Assembly (NCBI RefSeq): GCF_905220565.1
Contig: NC_059406.1
Location: forward strand, 13,836,001 to 13,900,000
DNA: 64,000 nt
From: Melitaea cinxia
Taxonomy: Eukaryota > Arthropoda > Insecta > Lepidoptera > Nymphalidae
Direction of reading: 5' to 3'
A model generated the notes under the pieces. It was not told the DNA's origin, made no database searches, and saw only the letters and a program-made list of their open reading frames with translations. Within the stretch, counting starts at the first letter, position 1; each line of letters begins with the position of its first letter. Made by a program: the position numbers and the translations under genes. Of this stretch, positions 24,715 through 36,959 are shown piece by piece.

Positions 24715-25310
24715 CAAGATGGCCACCGCTACAAAATGGCGGATAACGTAGGTTTTATCAATCCCATCAATATGGGTATCAAATGAAAGGGCTCAACAAG
24801 CAGAATACAATATACTATAAAAAATTGAAATCCAAGATGGCGGCCGCTACAAAATGGCGGATAACGTAGGTTTTATCGATTCCATCAATACGGGTATCAA
24901 ATGAAAGGGCTCAACAAGCAGAATACAATATACTATAAAAAATTGAAATACAAGATGGCGGCCACTACAAAATGGCGGATAAGGTAGGTTTTATCGATCC
25001 CATCAATATGGGTATCAAATGAAAGTGCTCAACCAGTATAATCAATGTACTATATAAAATTAAAATCCAAGATGGCGGCCTCTACAAAATGGCGGATAAC
25101 TTAGGTTTTATCAATCCCATCAACATTTGTATCAAATGAAAGGTCTCAACAAGTAGAATACAATTTACTATGCAAAATTGAAATCTAAGCTGGCCGCCGC
25201 TACCAAATGTCTGATAACAATTTTTTATCAATCCCACCAATATGGGTATCAAATAAAAGGGCTTGACAAGAAGAATACAGTGCACTATACAACCTCAATA
25301 TTTAAGATGG
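24715..25310 (+). repeat. Tandem array, five ~118-bp units
   Basis: Unit starts at 24715, 24833, 24951, 25068 and 25186, with a sixth start at 25303, giving spacings of 117-118 bp. Each begins CAAGATGGC and contains 'tacaaaatggcggataa', 'gggtatcaaatgaaag' and 'aacaagcagaatacaat'. The first three units are the most alike; the last two are more diverged. Confidence 0.9.
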
Positions 25311-25416
25311 GCCTTGCAAGGTTTTTAGTACATTTATCTTAAACATTGTAATGAAGCACTAAATGAATTAAACAGAATGCGAAATAAAAACTAAAAACTA
25401 GAAAATAAAAATAGGT

Positions 25417-26147
25417 AAAAAAACTTTTTAAGTTAAACGGTTTTATGTTAAACATACATTACAATGTTTAAGATAAATGTACTAAAAACCAAAAAATAAT
25501 AAAATAGATACAGTCGTGGGAATTATAAACATATGCATAGACTAGACTAAAATAAAACCGTGGGGCACGTCAATTGTCTACAAATTATCGACTTAATGTG
25601 CGATAGAAGAATCGTTTAATTCGTCGTTATAATAGGCAGTTGGCCCGCAGACGGTGAGGAAATTACTTACTATTTTCTTGCTCATGGAAATTCCAATAGT
25701 TATACACTCCATGTAAATAAAAGAGATGTTTCAACTAGTTTATCGTTGGACATTCACACTGCTGGCTGGCGAGGAATCGTTTCACTGCTCGTAGTTTGTC
25801 TTTAATCGACAAAACATATGATAAAAGTACTACTCGCTCACCACTATGAAACCCTAAAACTCGCTTATAATCGAGCTTGCTAGCTTGTTTCCACATTCTA
25901 GCCCTACTTATCACACGTCATCGTTGAACAACTGCCTAATTGTAGTGTAACATTACAAAACAAACATTTTAATCAACGATTGTAGACAATTGACGTGCCC
26001 CACGGTTTTATTTTAGTCTAGTCTATGCATATGTTTATAATTCCCACGACTGTATCTATTTTATTATTTTTTGGTTTTTAGTACATTTATCTTAAACATT
26101 GTAATGTATGTTTAACATAAAACCGTTTAACTTAAAAAGTTTTTTTT
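25417..26147. mobile_element. Non-autonomous DNA element with ~165-bp terminal inverted repeats
   Basis: Left arm 25417-25583 and right arm 25980-26147 are almost perfect reverse complements, starting aaaaaaactttttaagttaa and ending attgtctacaa. The ~400-bp core has no ORF. A direct copy of about 35 bp of the right arm also lies outside at 25315-25352. Class and target duplication not resolved. Confidence 0.85.
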
Positions 26148-26149
26148 TT

Positions 26150-27370
26150 TTTCTTAGATTGGAATACAATAAGAACACGTGCATGTATGGCTATTGCCTA
26201 ATACACTAACAACTGCATAATAAATTACCTTGCATGTAATTGTGATGTACCTATGTGTGTACAATGTACTGTGATATTTAAAATTCTGCCTTACCCAGCA
26301 GAGATAGATATGTGTATTGCGGACTTTCTTTTAGATCTCCTAAAGACTAGCATTTTTGTAGTACGTTGTATTACCATATCAGTTACCCTTACGTCAGCGT
26401 AAGTGGATAAAGCGGCGCGTTAGTTTTTTTTATTCTGAATTGTACTACAATTTAATGCCATTCATGTTCAATATATCTGATCGTATAGCTATTATTATAG
26501 AAGTAAAATATATAGTCTAACACCTCAGTAAAATCAGTTGAGAAAGTAGTTTCGGTAGCTTTACCTTTTTGTCGTATTAGTTATTTGACGTTTACAGTAT
26601 GATGTAAAAAAAATAAAAATTTAATTGTATTCTATTAGCTTTTTTTTTATTTTTCTAATTTAAAAAATACGCTGACTTAGTTTGCAAATGCTGACGAATA
26701 TATTCGAGATATATGAAACAGACTATTTATATTTACGAGCCTTTTGTAAAAGGTACCTCTTAACATTTGTCTTTGAGTTAGTATTTTCATCATAATTATA
26801 TTCACACATTAGGTATTTATTATTTGATGGTATTTCATTTATTATTGTAATAACAAAGTTATTTGTACAATAAATTTACGCAAATTCTTATCTGTTTTTA
26901 TCATGACGACGGGGGACCAGGTCATATAGCTATCTAATTGCAAGTAAAATTGCGTCACGAACCTTGTTTTGGTTTGATATTGTCTGCTCTCGTACACATA
27001 TTTTTTTACTAATTTAATTATTGTGTATGATGTGGATTTGCCTATCTAAAAAGAGATATTTTATATACCTAGGTTTTTCAAATCGGATCTATTCAATATG
27101 AATTTACAAAATCTCTTCATCATAACGAAATTTAAATTGCAACCTGACTTTTGCCAATCATCAAAGGTACGTTCAATTAGTTAACAGTACAGTAGATTTT
27201 TGATGAGATTTTTTTCCATAGGATTACAATTTATTAATTAACTATTACCGCTTTTCAAGTAAATAAGACTAACTTTAACGTGATTTTAATTAACTACATT
27301 AATTAAGTTTAGGGTTAATTTTATAATAAAAAATAAATAACCATTACTTAAGCAACACGTTCTTTCATTT
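26150..27370. other. AT-rich spacer
   Basis: No supported gene or repeat. Confidence 0.4.
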
Positions 27371-27374
27371 TAGA

Positions 27375-27450
27375 TTCATCATTCATCACATCAGCCTATC
27401 GCAGTCTACTGCTGGACTTAGACCTCTCTAAGTTCGCGCCAAAAATGGCA
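27375..27450 (-). repeat. Repeat B tail fragment
   Basis: Reverse copy of the repeat B tail: 'atcagcctatcgcagtctac' and 'aagttcgcgcc'. Confidence 0.6.
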
Positions 27451-27595
27451 ATGGCATTTTCGATTGTCAATTTTAAATATAACGGATCTCTAACTACCTT
27501 ACTGTAGCCACGAGTCGAGCATCTTGGTCTAATGACAAGGAATAAAGAAGGAGGCGGAATAAGCCAAAAGAATTTAAAGGGTTAAAGTTATTTAT

Positions 27596-27815
27596 ATTGA
27601 CGACGCGTTCGCGCAGCGATCATAGCACTGGCTATTACGCTGGCGGCCGCGGGTTCGATTCCCGCTCACGACAGACATTTTTATCGACCATATAGATGTT
27701 AGCCGTGGTCTGGGCGTTGTGTTTGTGTATTGTGTGTGTTTCCGGAACCCAACACAGAAGAAAATTCTACTGGGGGATCCGTTGAGTGTGAAGCGTTCAT
27801 TAATTCTTATTATTA
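27596..27815 (+). repeat. tRNA-headed SINE, variant body
   Basis: tRNA-like head with a good B box (GCGGGTTCGATTCCCGC, about 27648-27664). The body continues 'gccgtggtctgggcgttg' and then differs from the 3245 family. An ATT-rich tail follows. Confidence 0.8.
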
Positions 27816-27944
27816 TGAAATAAAAATCAAAAACGGCTTTATTCAAATAAGCCCCAAGAGCACTTTCGAATCGTCATTTTACAAATTAAAACTTTAAAAA
27901 TAAATTATTATTTTTGTAAAAGTAAAGCTAAGTACCAACGATTT

Positions 27945-28010
27945 GGAATGTAGATTCTGCAGAGAAGAATCGGCAAGAAACTCCGAAGTTACTCTTTTGA
28001 AAATAATATA
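27945..28010 (+). repeat. Short dispersed repeat
   Basis: Shares 'atttggaat', 'agattctgcagagaag', 'atcggcaagaaa' and 'agttactctttt' with 53515-53580. Probably a retroelement tail. Confidence 0.6.
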
Positions 28011-28461
28011 TAAACTGTGTTTTAGTACCAAATTAGTAACATGTTGTATAAAATACAGTTGCATAAAATTATTATTATTAATCGCATTTCTTCGGCCACA
28101 TTCGGTTTAATGTTCAACATATTCATCACTTTCGGTTGTCAAATTTAAATACAACCGTTTTCCTAACAACCAAATGCCGCGTATTGAGCATTCTGACTGT
28201 ACCACGTGTTTTTATAACAAAAAGAAAGTTGGAATTTATGAATTTACTATACATCTATACATTGTCGGTTACCTAATTTTTTTCATATTGTATATAGCTA
28301 GCTATTCTATAATACAACTAGGGCATGTTTGAGCGTTTGCTGATATATCGTACATTACTTAAGATATGCATTATTGGCAAGAGGTAAAAGATGTATGGCT
28401 GGTTTGGTTTTAACTAATAAACTGTAATTTTGCATTCATAAGCTGCGAATAAAAGTATCTC

Positions 28462-28780
28462 ATCACTTCAGTCTATCGCAGTTAACTGCTGGACATAGGC
28501 ATAAGTTCGCGCCAAGAATGGCGCGAACTCATGTGTTTTGCCCATAGTCACCACGCTAGGTAGGCGGGTTGGTGACCGCAGGGCTGGCTTTGTCGCACCG
28601 AAGTCGCTACTGCTCGTCTTCGGCCAGTGTATTTCAAAGCCAGCAGTTGGATGGTTACCCCGCCATCGGTCGGCTTTTTAAGTTCCAAGGTGGTAGTGGA
28701 ACTATGTTATCCCTTAGTCGCCTCTGACACCCACGGAAAGAAAGGGGGTGGCTATATTCTTTACTGCCGTAGCCATACAG
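28462..28780 (-). repeat. Repeat B, near complete
   Basis: Reverse-orientation copy of the repeat at 8413, running from 'catcacttcagtctatcgca' to 'tactgccgtagcc'. Confidence 0.75.
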
Positions 28781-28964
28781 CGAATCTATCAAATAGTGAG
28801 GTTTGATGGTGAAAAAAAATCTGATCGGATCTGCTGATTACGTTATACATGAGATAGCTTTATCAGCAACCGGTGACACAGACGCTTATCCTTATTTCTT
28901 CGATTCTACTATTTTTTGCTATATAATCATATAATATCACGATCGTAAAATTATCTATATATTA

Positions 28965-29179
28965 CTAGCTGTGCCCGCGGCTTCGCCCGCGTAGAAATCA
29001 GTGTGTCACAAAGTTTTCCCGGCAAACTTCCAGTGAAACTATTATCGAAATCGGCTTAGGCGTTCCGTAAACCTTTTTCTCCAAGCCCTCTCTCCATTGG
29101 TGAAATCGCATGAAAATCCGTTCAGTAGATTTTGAAGGAATCTTTCACATATACTTTTGGGGACTTTATTTTATAATAC
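28965..29179 (-). mobile_element. Helitron terminus, reverse orientation
   Basis: Plus strand reads CTAGCTGTGCCCGCGG then cttcgcccgcg: the reverse of a Helitron 3' end with its GC-rich hairpin. The 5' end abuts the next element and is not sharp. Confidence 0.65.
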
Positions 29180-30442
29180 ACTAACTGTCACCTGCGACTA
29201 CGTCCGCGTGGTTATGAAGATATGCATTACTATTAAGATGTTTAACGCAAATTATTTTTTTATTTCAGTCACTTGAAATGCTTATCAAACTAAGTAACTT
29301 TTTAAAAGGCACAATTTAGTATAATTTAATAGTTATTTTTATAAAACCTCTCTATACACCACATTTTTAGTTTTATTTTCAGGCTGTATATGTTTCATAC
29401 AAATTATCAACCCTAATTAAACCCTCTTAGCGGTGGAATATCGCAAAATCCGTTCTTAGCGGACGTCAACTAACTATAATCTACCTCCCTGCCTCATCTT
29501 TGTCCATCCTGGATGGATGGACCATCCAGCGGTTATTAAGTTCTCGTGATGAGTGAGTCAGTGAACTTTCTCTTATATATATATAGATTACGATGCATTA
29601 TTTGGACACCTTCTCGCTATCTATAGAGCATACATTTTAAATTTCTTTTACTCCTAAAACATAGGACTTTCATACAAACTTCCAACCCCCCGTTTTACCC
29701 CCTTAGCGGTCGAGTTTCGTAAAATCCGTTCTTAGCGAATCTCTACGCCCTATAAGGAGCCTTCCTGCCAAATTTTAAGTTTGTAGGTGTTATAGTTTCG
29801 GAGATTTCGTGATCAGTGAGTCAACGTACCATCCCCCGTTTTAACCCCAAAAAGGGGTTGATTTCTAAAGATACATTGTTTGGACACTTTCTCACCATGT
29901 ATAGAGCATACATTTTAAATTTCAAATCTCTTACTTCAAAAACATAGGACTTTCATACAAACTTCCAACCCCCTTTTTACCCCCTAAGGGGTCGAGTTTC
30001 GTAAAATCCGTTCTTAGCAGATGTCTACGTCTTATAAGGAGCTTACTTGCCAAATTTCAAGTTTGTAGGTGTTATAGTTTTGGGGATTTCGTGATCAGTG
30101 AGTCAACCTACCATCCCCGTTTTAACCCCAAAAAGGGGTTGATTTCTAAAGATACATTATTTGGACGCCTTTTCATCATCTATAGAGCATACATTTTAAA
30201 TTTCAAGTCTTTTACTTCTAAAACATAGGACTTTCATACAAACTTCCAACCCCCCGTTTTACCCCCTTAGGGGTCGAGTTTCGTAAAATTCGTTCTTAAC
30301 GGATATTTACGTCTTATATGAAGCTTTCCTGCCAAATTTCAAGTTTGTAGGTGTTATAGTTTCGGAGATTTCGTGATCAGTGAATCAACGTACCATCCCC
30401 CGTTTCAACCCCAAAAAGGGGTTGATTTTTAAAGATACATTA

Positions 30443-31722
30443 CCAGGGCGGGGTGAAAAGTTTCCGGCCTGACCTAGAGATCGCGCTAGCAGGTCTAATT
30501 TTTGGTTTGTATTCTATAGTACTATATCTCACTAGCATTTATATAAATTTTCGGGTTGATGGCTCTGATAGTATACATTTGAGAGGCGCTTGAACAAGAC
30601 ACCTCGATTGCTTACGTGAAAATGGTAAAATCAGAGAAGCGGAAGGTCATCAAATACTTCTATTTAAAAGGCCTAAAACCATTTCAAATTAAAGAAGCGC
30701 TGGATTCCACACTGAAAGGCTCTTCACCGTCATATTCAATAGTGAAACAGTAGGTTTCTGAATTTAAGAAAGGTCAAACGAGTACTTCTGACGAACCACA
30801 TTCAAGACGCCCCTTTGAGGTCACGATTCTCGAAATGATTGAAAAAATTCATAAAATGGTAATGGAGAACCGCATATTAAAGTAAGTGAGATAGCTGATG
30901 ATACTAGGATATCAATTGAACGTGTATGCAATATTTTACATGAACATTTGAGCATGGGGAAGCTCTGTGTTAGGTGGCTGCCGCGTTGGCTAGCGGTCGA
31001 TCAAAAGTTGACCCGAAAAACTGTTTCAATCAAAAATTTGGCGCTGTACAAGCGCAACCCCAGCAAATTTTTACGTCAATTTATAACTTGGATTCACCAC
31101 TACACTTCTGAAAATAAACAACAGTCAAAACGATGGATTGGACCAGGTGAACCAACCTGAAAGAAGGCAAAGACAGTTTCATCAGCAAATAAGGTTATGG
31201 CAACTATTTTTTGGGATACAAAAGGAATTTCCTTCATTGATTATCTAGAGGAGGGAAAAACTATCAATGGTCAATACTACGCACATTTATTGCAACGTTT
31301 AAAGGACGCTGTGAAAAATAAACGACCAAACTTGGCGAAAAAAAATCTTGTTTCACCATGACAACGCACCTGCCCATTCGTCAGTCTTTGCGATGGCTAA
31401 AATCAACGAATTGAAGCTCGCATTGTTCTCCCAACCACCATATTCGCCAGATTTAGCCCCCAGTGACTAGTATCTGTTTCCTAACCTTATAAAGTGGCTT
31501 GGAGGTAAAAAATTTAAGAGCAACGAGGAAGTCATCGGTGCTGCATATGAGTATTTTTAGGGACTTGATAAATCAGACTATAAAAGTGGTATCACTGCAT
31601 TAGAGCACTGTTATGAAAATTTTATTAATCTTGATAGAGATTACTTTAAAATATAAAGCGAAAAAAAAACCGAAAAAAGTTGTTTTTATTTATCAGGCCG
31701 GAAACTTTTCACCCCGCCCTCG
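30443..31722 (+). mobile_element. mariner element (D34D), 1.28 kb
   Basis: About 30-bp inverted termini containing AGGGCGGGGTGAAAAGTTTC, flanked by TA duplications (30441-30442 and 31723-31724). Excising it with one TA restores the array unit sequence gatacattatttgg and the 281-bp spacing. Confidence 0.95.
30622..31655 (+). pseudogene. Decayed mariner transposase
   Basis: ATG at 30622 reads MVKSEKRKVIKYFYLKG, the N-terminal helix-turn-helix region. Further on come FWDTKG (first catalytic Asp), HHDNAPAHSS (second) and YSPDLAPSD (third), with 34 residues between the second and third Asp, the mariner D34D spacing. Several in-frame stops and at least one frame change near an A-run at about 31340 break it, so it cannot make transposase. 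The C-terminus ends NLDRDYFKI and TAA. Confidence 0.9.
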
Positions 31723-32826
31723 TATTTGGTCACTTTCTCACCATCTATAGAGCATACATTTTAAATTTCAAATCTCTTACTTCAAAAACATAGGACTTTC
31801 ATACAAACTTCCAACCCCCGTTTTACCCCCTTAGGGGTCGAGTTTCATAAAATTCGTTCTTAACGGATATCTACGTCTTATAAGGAGCCTACCTGCCAAA
31901 TTTCAAGTTTATAGGTGTTATAGTTTCGGAGATTTCGTGATCAGTGAGTCAACCTACCATCCCCGTTTTAACCCCAAAAAGGGGTTGATTTCTAAAGATA
32001 CATTATTTGAACGCCTTCTCATCATCTATAGAGCATACATTTTAAATTTCAAGTCTTTTACTTCTAAAACATAGGACTTTCATACAAACTTCCAACCCCC
32101 CGTTTTACCCCCTTAGGGGTCGAGTTTCATAAAATCCGTTCTTAACGGAAGTCTACGCACTATAAGGAGCCTTTCTGCCAAATTTCAAGTTTGTATGTGT
32201 TATAGTTTCAGAGATTTCGTGATCAGTGAGTCAACCTACCATCCCCCGTTTTAACCCCGAAAAGGGGTTGATTTCTAAAGATACATTAATTAGACGCCTT
32301 TTCATCATCTATAGAGCATACATTTTAAATTTCAGGTCTCTTACTTCAAAAACATAGGACTTTCATACAAACTTCCAACCCCCGTTTTACCCCCTTAGGG
32401 GTCGATTTTCGTAAAATTCGTTCTTAGTGGACGTTTACGTCCTATAAGGAGCTTTCCTGCCAAGTTTCAAGTTTGTAGATGTTATAGTTTTGGAGATTTC
32501 GTGATCAGTGAGTCAACGTACCATCCCCCGTTTCAACCCCAAAAAGGGGTTGATTTCTAAAGATACATTATTTGAACACTTTCTCACCATCTATAGAGTA
32601 TACATTTTAAATTTCAGGTCTCTTACTTCAAAAACATAGGACTTTTATACAAACTTCCAACCCCTATTTTACCCCCTTAGGGGTCGAGTTTCGTAAAATC
32701 CGTTCTTAGCGGATGTCTACGTCCTATAAGGAGCTTACCTACCAAATTTCAAGTTTGTAGGTGTTATAGTTTCGGAGATTTCGTGATGAGTGAGTGACCT
32801 TTCGCTTTTATATATATTATAGAAGA

Positions 32827-33880
32827 TTACATGAAGAAAAAACTGTTTACCCTTTTTTTACGAAGGTTGCGCGGTCGAAGGAGTATGAAATTTCGGACAC
32901 TTATAATTTATACAGAGGAGTGCAGAATGCTAATATTTTTTTTTGTAATTATGTATAAAAAATACATAAAAACATTACACTCTAGTGAGTACGGTAGTCC
33001 GTGTATTTGAAACAAACACGCTTTTAATTATATACTCTTTTGTTTTTATTGCAGAAGTATCAGTCTTTGACAACAGAACCTTAATAATATTCAAACTTAT
33101 TATACTTGTAACTCATTATAGTCGAATTTCGACCACTAGTTAATTTAATAAGCTATATACGCCAAAAAGTATTTTACAGTCCTGTTAGGAATGCGTTTAA
33201 TAAAAAAATGTCATAATATCAGGTATATACCAATACTCGTGTATAGCTAGGTACTCGTAGCTTTACAGGTATCAGGAACTTAAAGCAATATCTTTAACTT
33301 TTGAAAGACAAATGATGATGAACAAAACAACAATGACTGTGTCGTTTACCTACCTGAAATTTTGGAATTTTGTGTTAAGAAGATAATAAAGCGATTGTCA
33401 AGTTTACCTACAAAAAAGTAATATTAGTGTGCTGTTATTTATGTAGTTGCTTTGATTCTTTGGAAACGTTTATTGTATATCGGTACAAGGGGCTCGCACA
33501 CAAATCAGAAGAATATGTTTTATAAAAACACTAACCTAAGCTCTTTTTTAAAAAAAATACGATGTCTATTGTAGTTATATTTCTTACTCTTCCTAAGTAT
33601 GACAATAATACAAAATGGTATTTTTTTTTTTATTTAAATAATATTTATATTTATTAAATTTAAAATGGACATTTTCTTTTTTCACCTTAGGAGGAATACA
33701 TTTTTTTTTTGTTATGTACCATCATTAAATAAAATGTTGTTCCCAAAAATCATCGAAATATAAATAATAAATGAAGAAAAAATGCCTATGCTTTTAATTT
33801 GGGTGTGCCAATGAAAACCTTCAAACGCAGGAAAGGACCTGTAACGCATTTTGAAATCCTGTGTAGTTGATTAGAAAAAC
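32827..33880. other. AT-rich spacer
   Basis: No gene or clear repeat recognised. Confidence 0.4.
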
Positions 33881-33883
33881 GAA

Positions 33884-34406
33884 TCCATAATAATATTAAT
33901 AATATAATAAACGCGAAAGTAACTCTGTCTTTCTGTCTGTCTGTCGCACTTTAAAAAACTACGAAACCAATTTAAATGAAATACCAAATTTCATTTAAAT
34001 TGATCACACAGATAGTCTGGATTCTGAGAAAGGACATAGCTACTTTTTAATGCCAAAAAAGGGGTATAAGGGGTTGAAAGGTGAGGATGAAAAGTTGCAT
34101 GGAAGTATCAATATTTTTAGAGCTAGAGGATTGAAACTTATTTTTTAGGCTGATTCGATATAAATAAATATGACATTGCAATTTTGTAAAAGTTTTATTC
34201 TCAAGGGTAACTAAATAACAATAAGGAACAGAGGATGAAAGTTTGTATGTTGAAAATATGTAAGGTTTATTTGAATGTTTTATAAGTTTGCATCACGAGA
34301 CAAATTATTAGAGCTATTCTGATGTCCAAAATAAGCCTGAAGATATATCTAAAAAATGCTGTCCAAAGTCACTATTCCACGCGGACGAAGTCGCGGGCAC
34401 AGCTAG
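33884..34406 (+). mobile_element. Non-autonomous Helitron, complete ends
   Basis: Starts TCCATAATAATATTAATAAT after A33883 and ends ggcacagCTAG before T34407. The GC-rich palindrome cgcggacgaagtcgcg lies before the terminus. Internal ctgtctgtctgtcgcac is typical of this family. Confidence 0.85.
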
Positions 34407-34644
34407 TTTAAAATAATTTTATATAACCTACCACAATCCTCAAATTATTAAAATGTGTTATATTTTTAAGGATTCAATTCTTAATACTTACACATTCCTC
34501 ATATATGAATACTTAGTCCAAGGAAAGTGGGTGGCCAGACTAAAAATCTTCGTTTTGACGAACAGTAATTAGTCATTGTATTAATTTCTAATGATTGTTG
34601 TGTAATATATCCATGTTATATTACATAAATAATATACATAGATG

Positions 34645-34715
34645 ATAACTTGTAACATTCCACTGCTGGACGCAATGATTGATGACCACGCTGCTCCATT
34701 GACGCGTAACAATCT
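34645..34715 (-). repeat. SINE fragment
   Basis: Reverse copy of the 3245 SINE tail (cttgtaacattccactgctg, then 'accacgctgctccatt'). Confidence 0.55.
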
Positions 34716-34959
34716 TTACAAATCTATTATGTAGGTACCTATATCTTTTTTGTAATTTGTATTCCGTCATTTAAAAAAAAGTTTTTGAGTGTAGCGAAAG
34801 AGCTCAACTTTTACGGATGAAATAAAAGAGTATAAAACTACCTTGCTTATCTCTGCTTCACAATAATGTAACATTATTATATATTACAATGCTGTTGCTG
34901 TCTGGAATTTGACACTGCGACGATTCTAACGACACTTATCGAAATAATTATGTTAACAA

Positions 34960-35150
34960 CCTAATAATAATAATAATAAATTCTTTATTGTACACCAAAA
35001 TATAAACAAACAGTAGTAATTACAAAAAAAAAAGATGTACAAAGGCGATCTTATCGCTGAAGAGCGATTTCTTTCAGATAACCTTTGGGCACAGGACATG
35101 ATATAGTAGTGGCGGATAGGAAGTGTACAATATTCTTAAGGATGAATAAA
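34960..35150 (-). repeat. LINE 3' tail, antisense
   Basis: Starts with a (TAA)n run, then 'ttctttattgtacaccaaaa', and continues 'cgatcttatcgctgaagagc' and ctttcagataacctttgg. In reverse this is a retroelement 3' end with an AATAAAG-like signal and a (TTA)n tail. No coding part remains. Confidence 0.6.
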
Positions 35151-35787
35151 AATAGTGTATGATAGATTCATTAATTAATACACATACACATATAAGTACA
35201 AATATCCATACATAAATAATCCAAATAGTATTAATATACGTGTATAAATGTAAAATATATATATTGATAATATAAAATATGCATGTAAACCTATTTAAGT
35301 TTATGTAATTCTTAAACATTAGGTTGCAAAGGTATCTATCAAATAATTTATGATCTTTTGCAAATAAATAAAGTAAAATTTGCGGATACAGATATCAAAT
35401 AATTTGTGATAAGGCTTCTGTATATGAAATTCGCAAATACAAACGCAAAAGCGATTATATTAATGGTATGCTTACATTTGTTTGGTCGCGCGCGCAAATA
35501 CATAACAAACAAGGGTAAAGGGATTCATAATGATGCTTACGATTCTGACGTACGAGTAGGTACCTACTCGTATTATTCCATAACAAATTTATTCGTAGCA
35601 CTCTTCCTGTTTTCATTTCAAAAGTTCAAGGCTAATCGAAATTAATAATTATATAAACTTAATTAGATTATTTATTACTTAATAACTTAATGTAATATTA
35701 TCACTTGATTATAATAAATAATAAATTGATAATTCACATTCATTAAATGTTAAAAAATTTGTAAATTGTAATTAATTTAAAGTTTGT
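35151..35787. other. AT-rich spacer
   Basis: A 79-codon ORF (35406-35645) lacks family features or splice context and is not taken as a gene. Confidence 0.4.
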
Positions 35788-35795
35788 AATTATAC

Positions 35796-36082
35796 CAGTG
35801 GCGTAGTGTGCTTTTGAGGGGTATGTGTATGTTATCAAATTTAGTTAGGGTGCCCAAAAGAAGTTTAAAGATTTCTCACAAAAGAAACTCATTAAATTAA
35901 AATAAATATTTATTGTTGAAGTTATCACTTCTTCCTAGAAATTGGGAGCCAATTAAAAGAAAGTAAGTTTTGGAAATCCCGGCAAGCACGAAATTAAGTA
36001 ACATTTTTTTGCTTAAAAACGCCCTATAGCCCGGGGGCCCCGTATCATTGATACGGCTGATACGGCGGTAGCTATGCCCCGG
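35796..36082. mobile_element. hAT-type MITE with 8-bp target duplication
   Basis: 287 bp starting CAGTGGCGTAGTG and ending gctatgccccgg, loosely inverted ends. A perfect 8-bp direct repeat AATTATAC lies at 35788-35795 and 36083-36090. No ORF. Confidence 0.8.
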
Positions 36083-36090
36083 AATTATAC

Positions 36091-36496
36091 TAACACTAGA
36101 TTATAAGAAATAGACTTGGGTAACTCATGAGTGAGTGATACAAATGAAAGATATGTTTTCAAGTGAGCTAGTCTCTCATCAGCTCACTTACGTTTCAAAT
36201 ATATCTCCAGCTCACTAGGCTTATGATTCATTTTCGAGAGATCAAATGATATATATCTCTCTTTTCTTTTCAGTGATATAAACTTCGCATGGCTAATAAG
36301 AAACATTGTTACTAACACTACATTGGTCCAGTCCCGAAATAAAGGTTAATTATTATTATTAAATTTATTAACCGAGACTGCCTTGTAGACACAACACACG
36401 GTTCCTAATTGAATATCATATTATTATGTCTACGTAATTGATACAAACATGCTTAGCACTATCTCTCGAATCGAAGTTTCTATAGCTAGATATTTT
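36091..36496. other. Gene-free spacer
   Basis: AT-rich. No gene. A short ATT-rich run near 36345-36362 may be a retroelement tail. Confidence 0.35.
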
Positions 36497-36925
36497 TAAC
36501 CGACTTCAAAAAAAGGAGGAGGTTACTCAATTCGACCGTATATTTTTTCGTATGTTCCGTCGTAACTCCGTCGTTTATGAACCGATTTTGATAATTCTTT
36601 TTTTGTTGGAAAGAAGATATCCCTAGTTTGGTACCATGATAGAGAAACCAGGATCTAATTATGGGATACCAGAGAAATCGAGGGAAACTCTCGAAAACCC
36701 GCATAACTTTTTACTGGTAGTACCGATTTTAATAATTTTAAATTCAATCGAAAGCCGATGTTTATGATTGTGGTCACATTAAAATTTCATCGAGATCTGA
36801 TTACAACTTTTGGAGTAATCTTTGATAATGCGTATTAACTTGACTATTTTTTCGTCTACCTACGTTGTATTACTTGTCAATATACCTAATTGAAGTCGGT
36901 TTTTCTTCGTTTGCCTGCAAACATA
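36497..36925 (+). repeat. AACCGACTTC-family element
   Basis: Starts ttaaccgacttcaaaaaaag and ends attgaagtcggtttttc followed by gtttgcctgcaaaca. It carries one copy of the unit that is duplicated in the 11484 copy. Confidence 0.8.
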
Positions 36926-36959
36926 ATTAATTATCTTCTATCGATAAGATAGAAATATT

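Larger units (their letters stand above)
29181..32826 (-). mobile_element. Expanded Helitron carrying a seven-unit tandem array
   Basis: The 3' end (reverse TTAG form) is at 29181 next to A. The 5' TC end is near 32826, where the minus strand reads TCTTCTATAATATATA after A. Its body is mostly tandem ~281-bp units with starts at 29592, 29870, 30151, 30434, 31997, 32280 and 32562, after one diverged partial unit. Each unit includes catctatagagcatacat, 'gactttcatacaaacttcc', 'tcgtgatcagtgagtcaac' and a hairpin aaccccaaaaaggggtt. Unit 4 is split by a mariner. No Rep/helicase ORF. Confidence 0.75.

Noticed and set aside
29592..32800. CRISPR-like or gene-like regular array
   Set aside because: Units are ~281 bp, fully repetitive without unique spacers, and lie in a Helitron of a eukaryotic genome.
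35406..35645. 79-codon ORF as a gene
   Set aside because: No family features, no splice partners, AT-rich random-looking composition.
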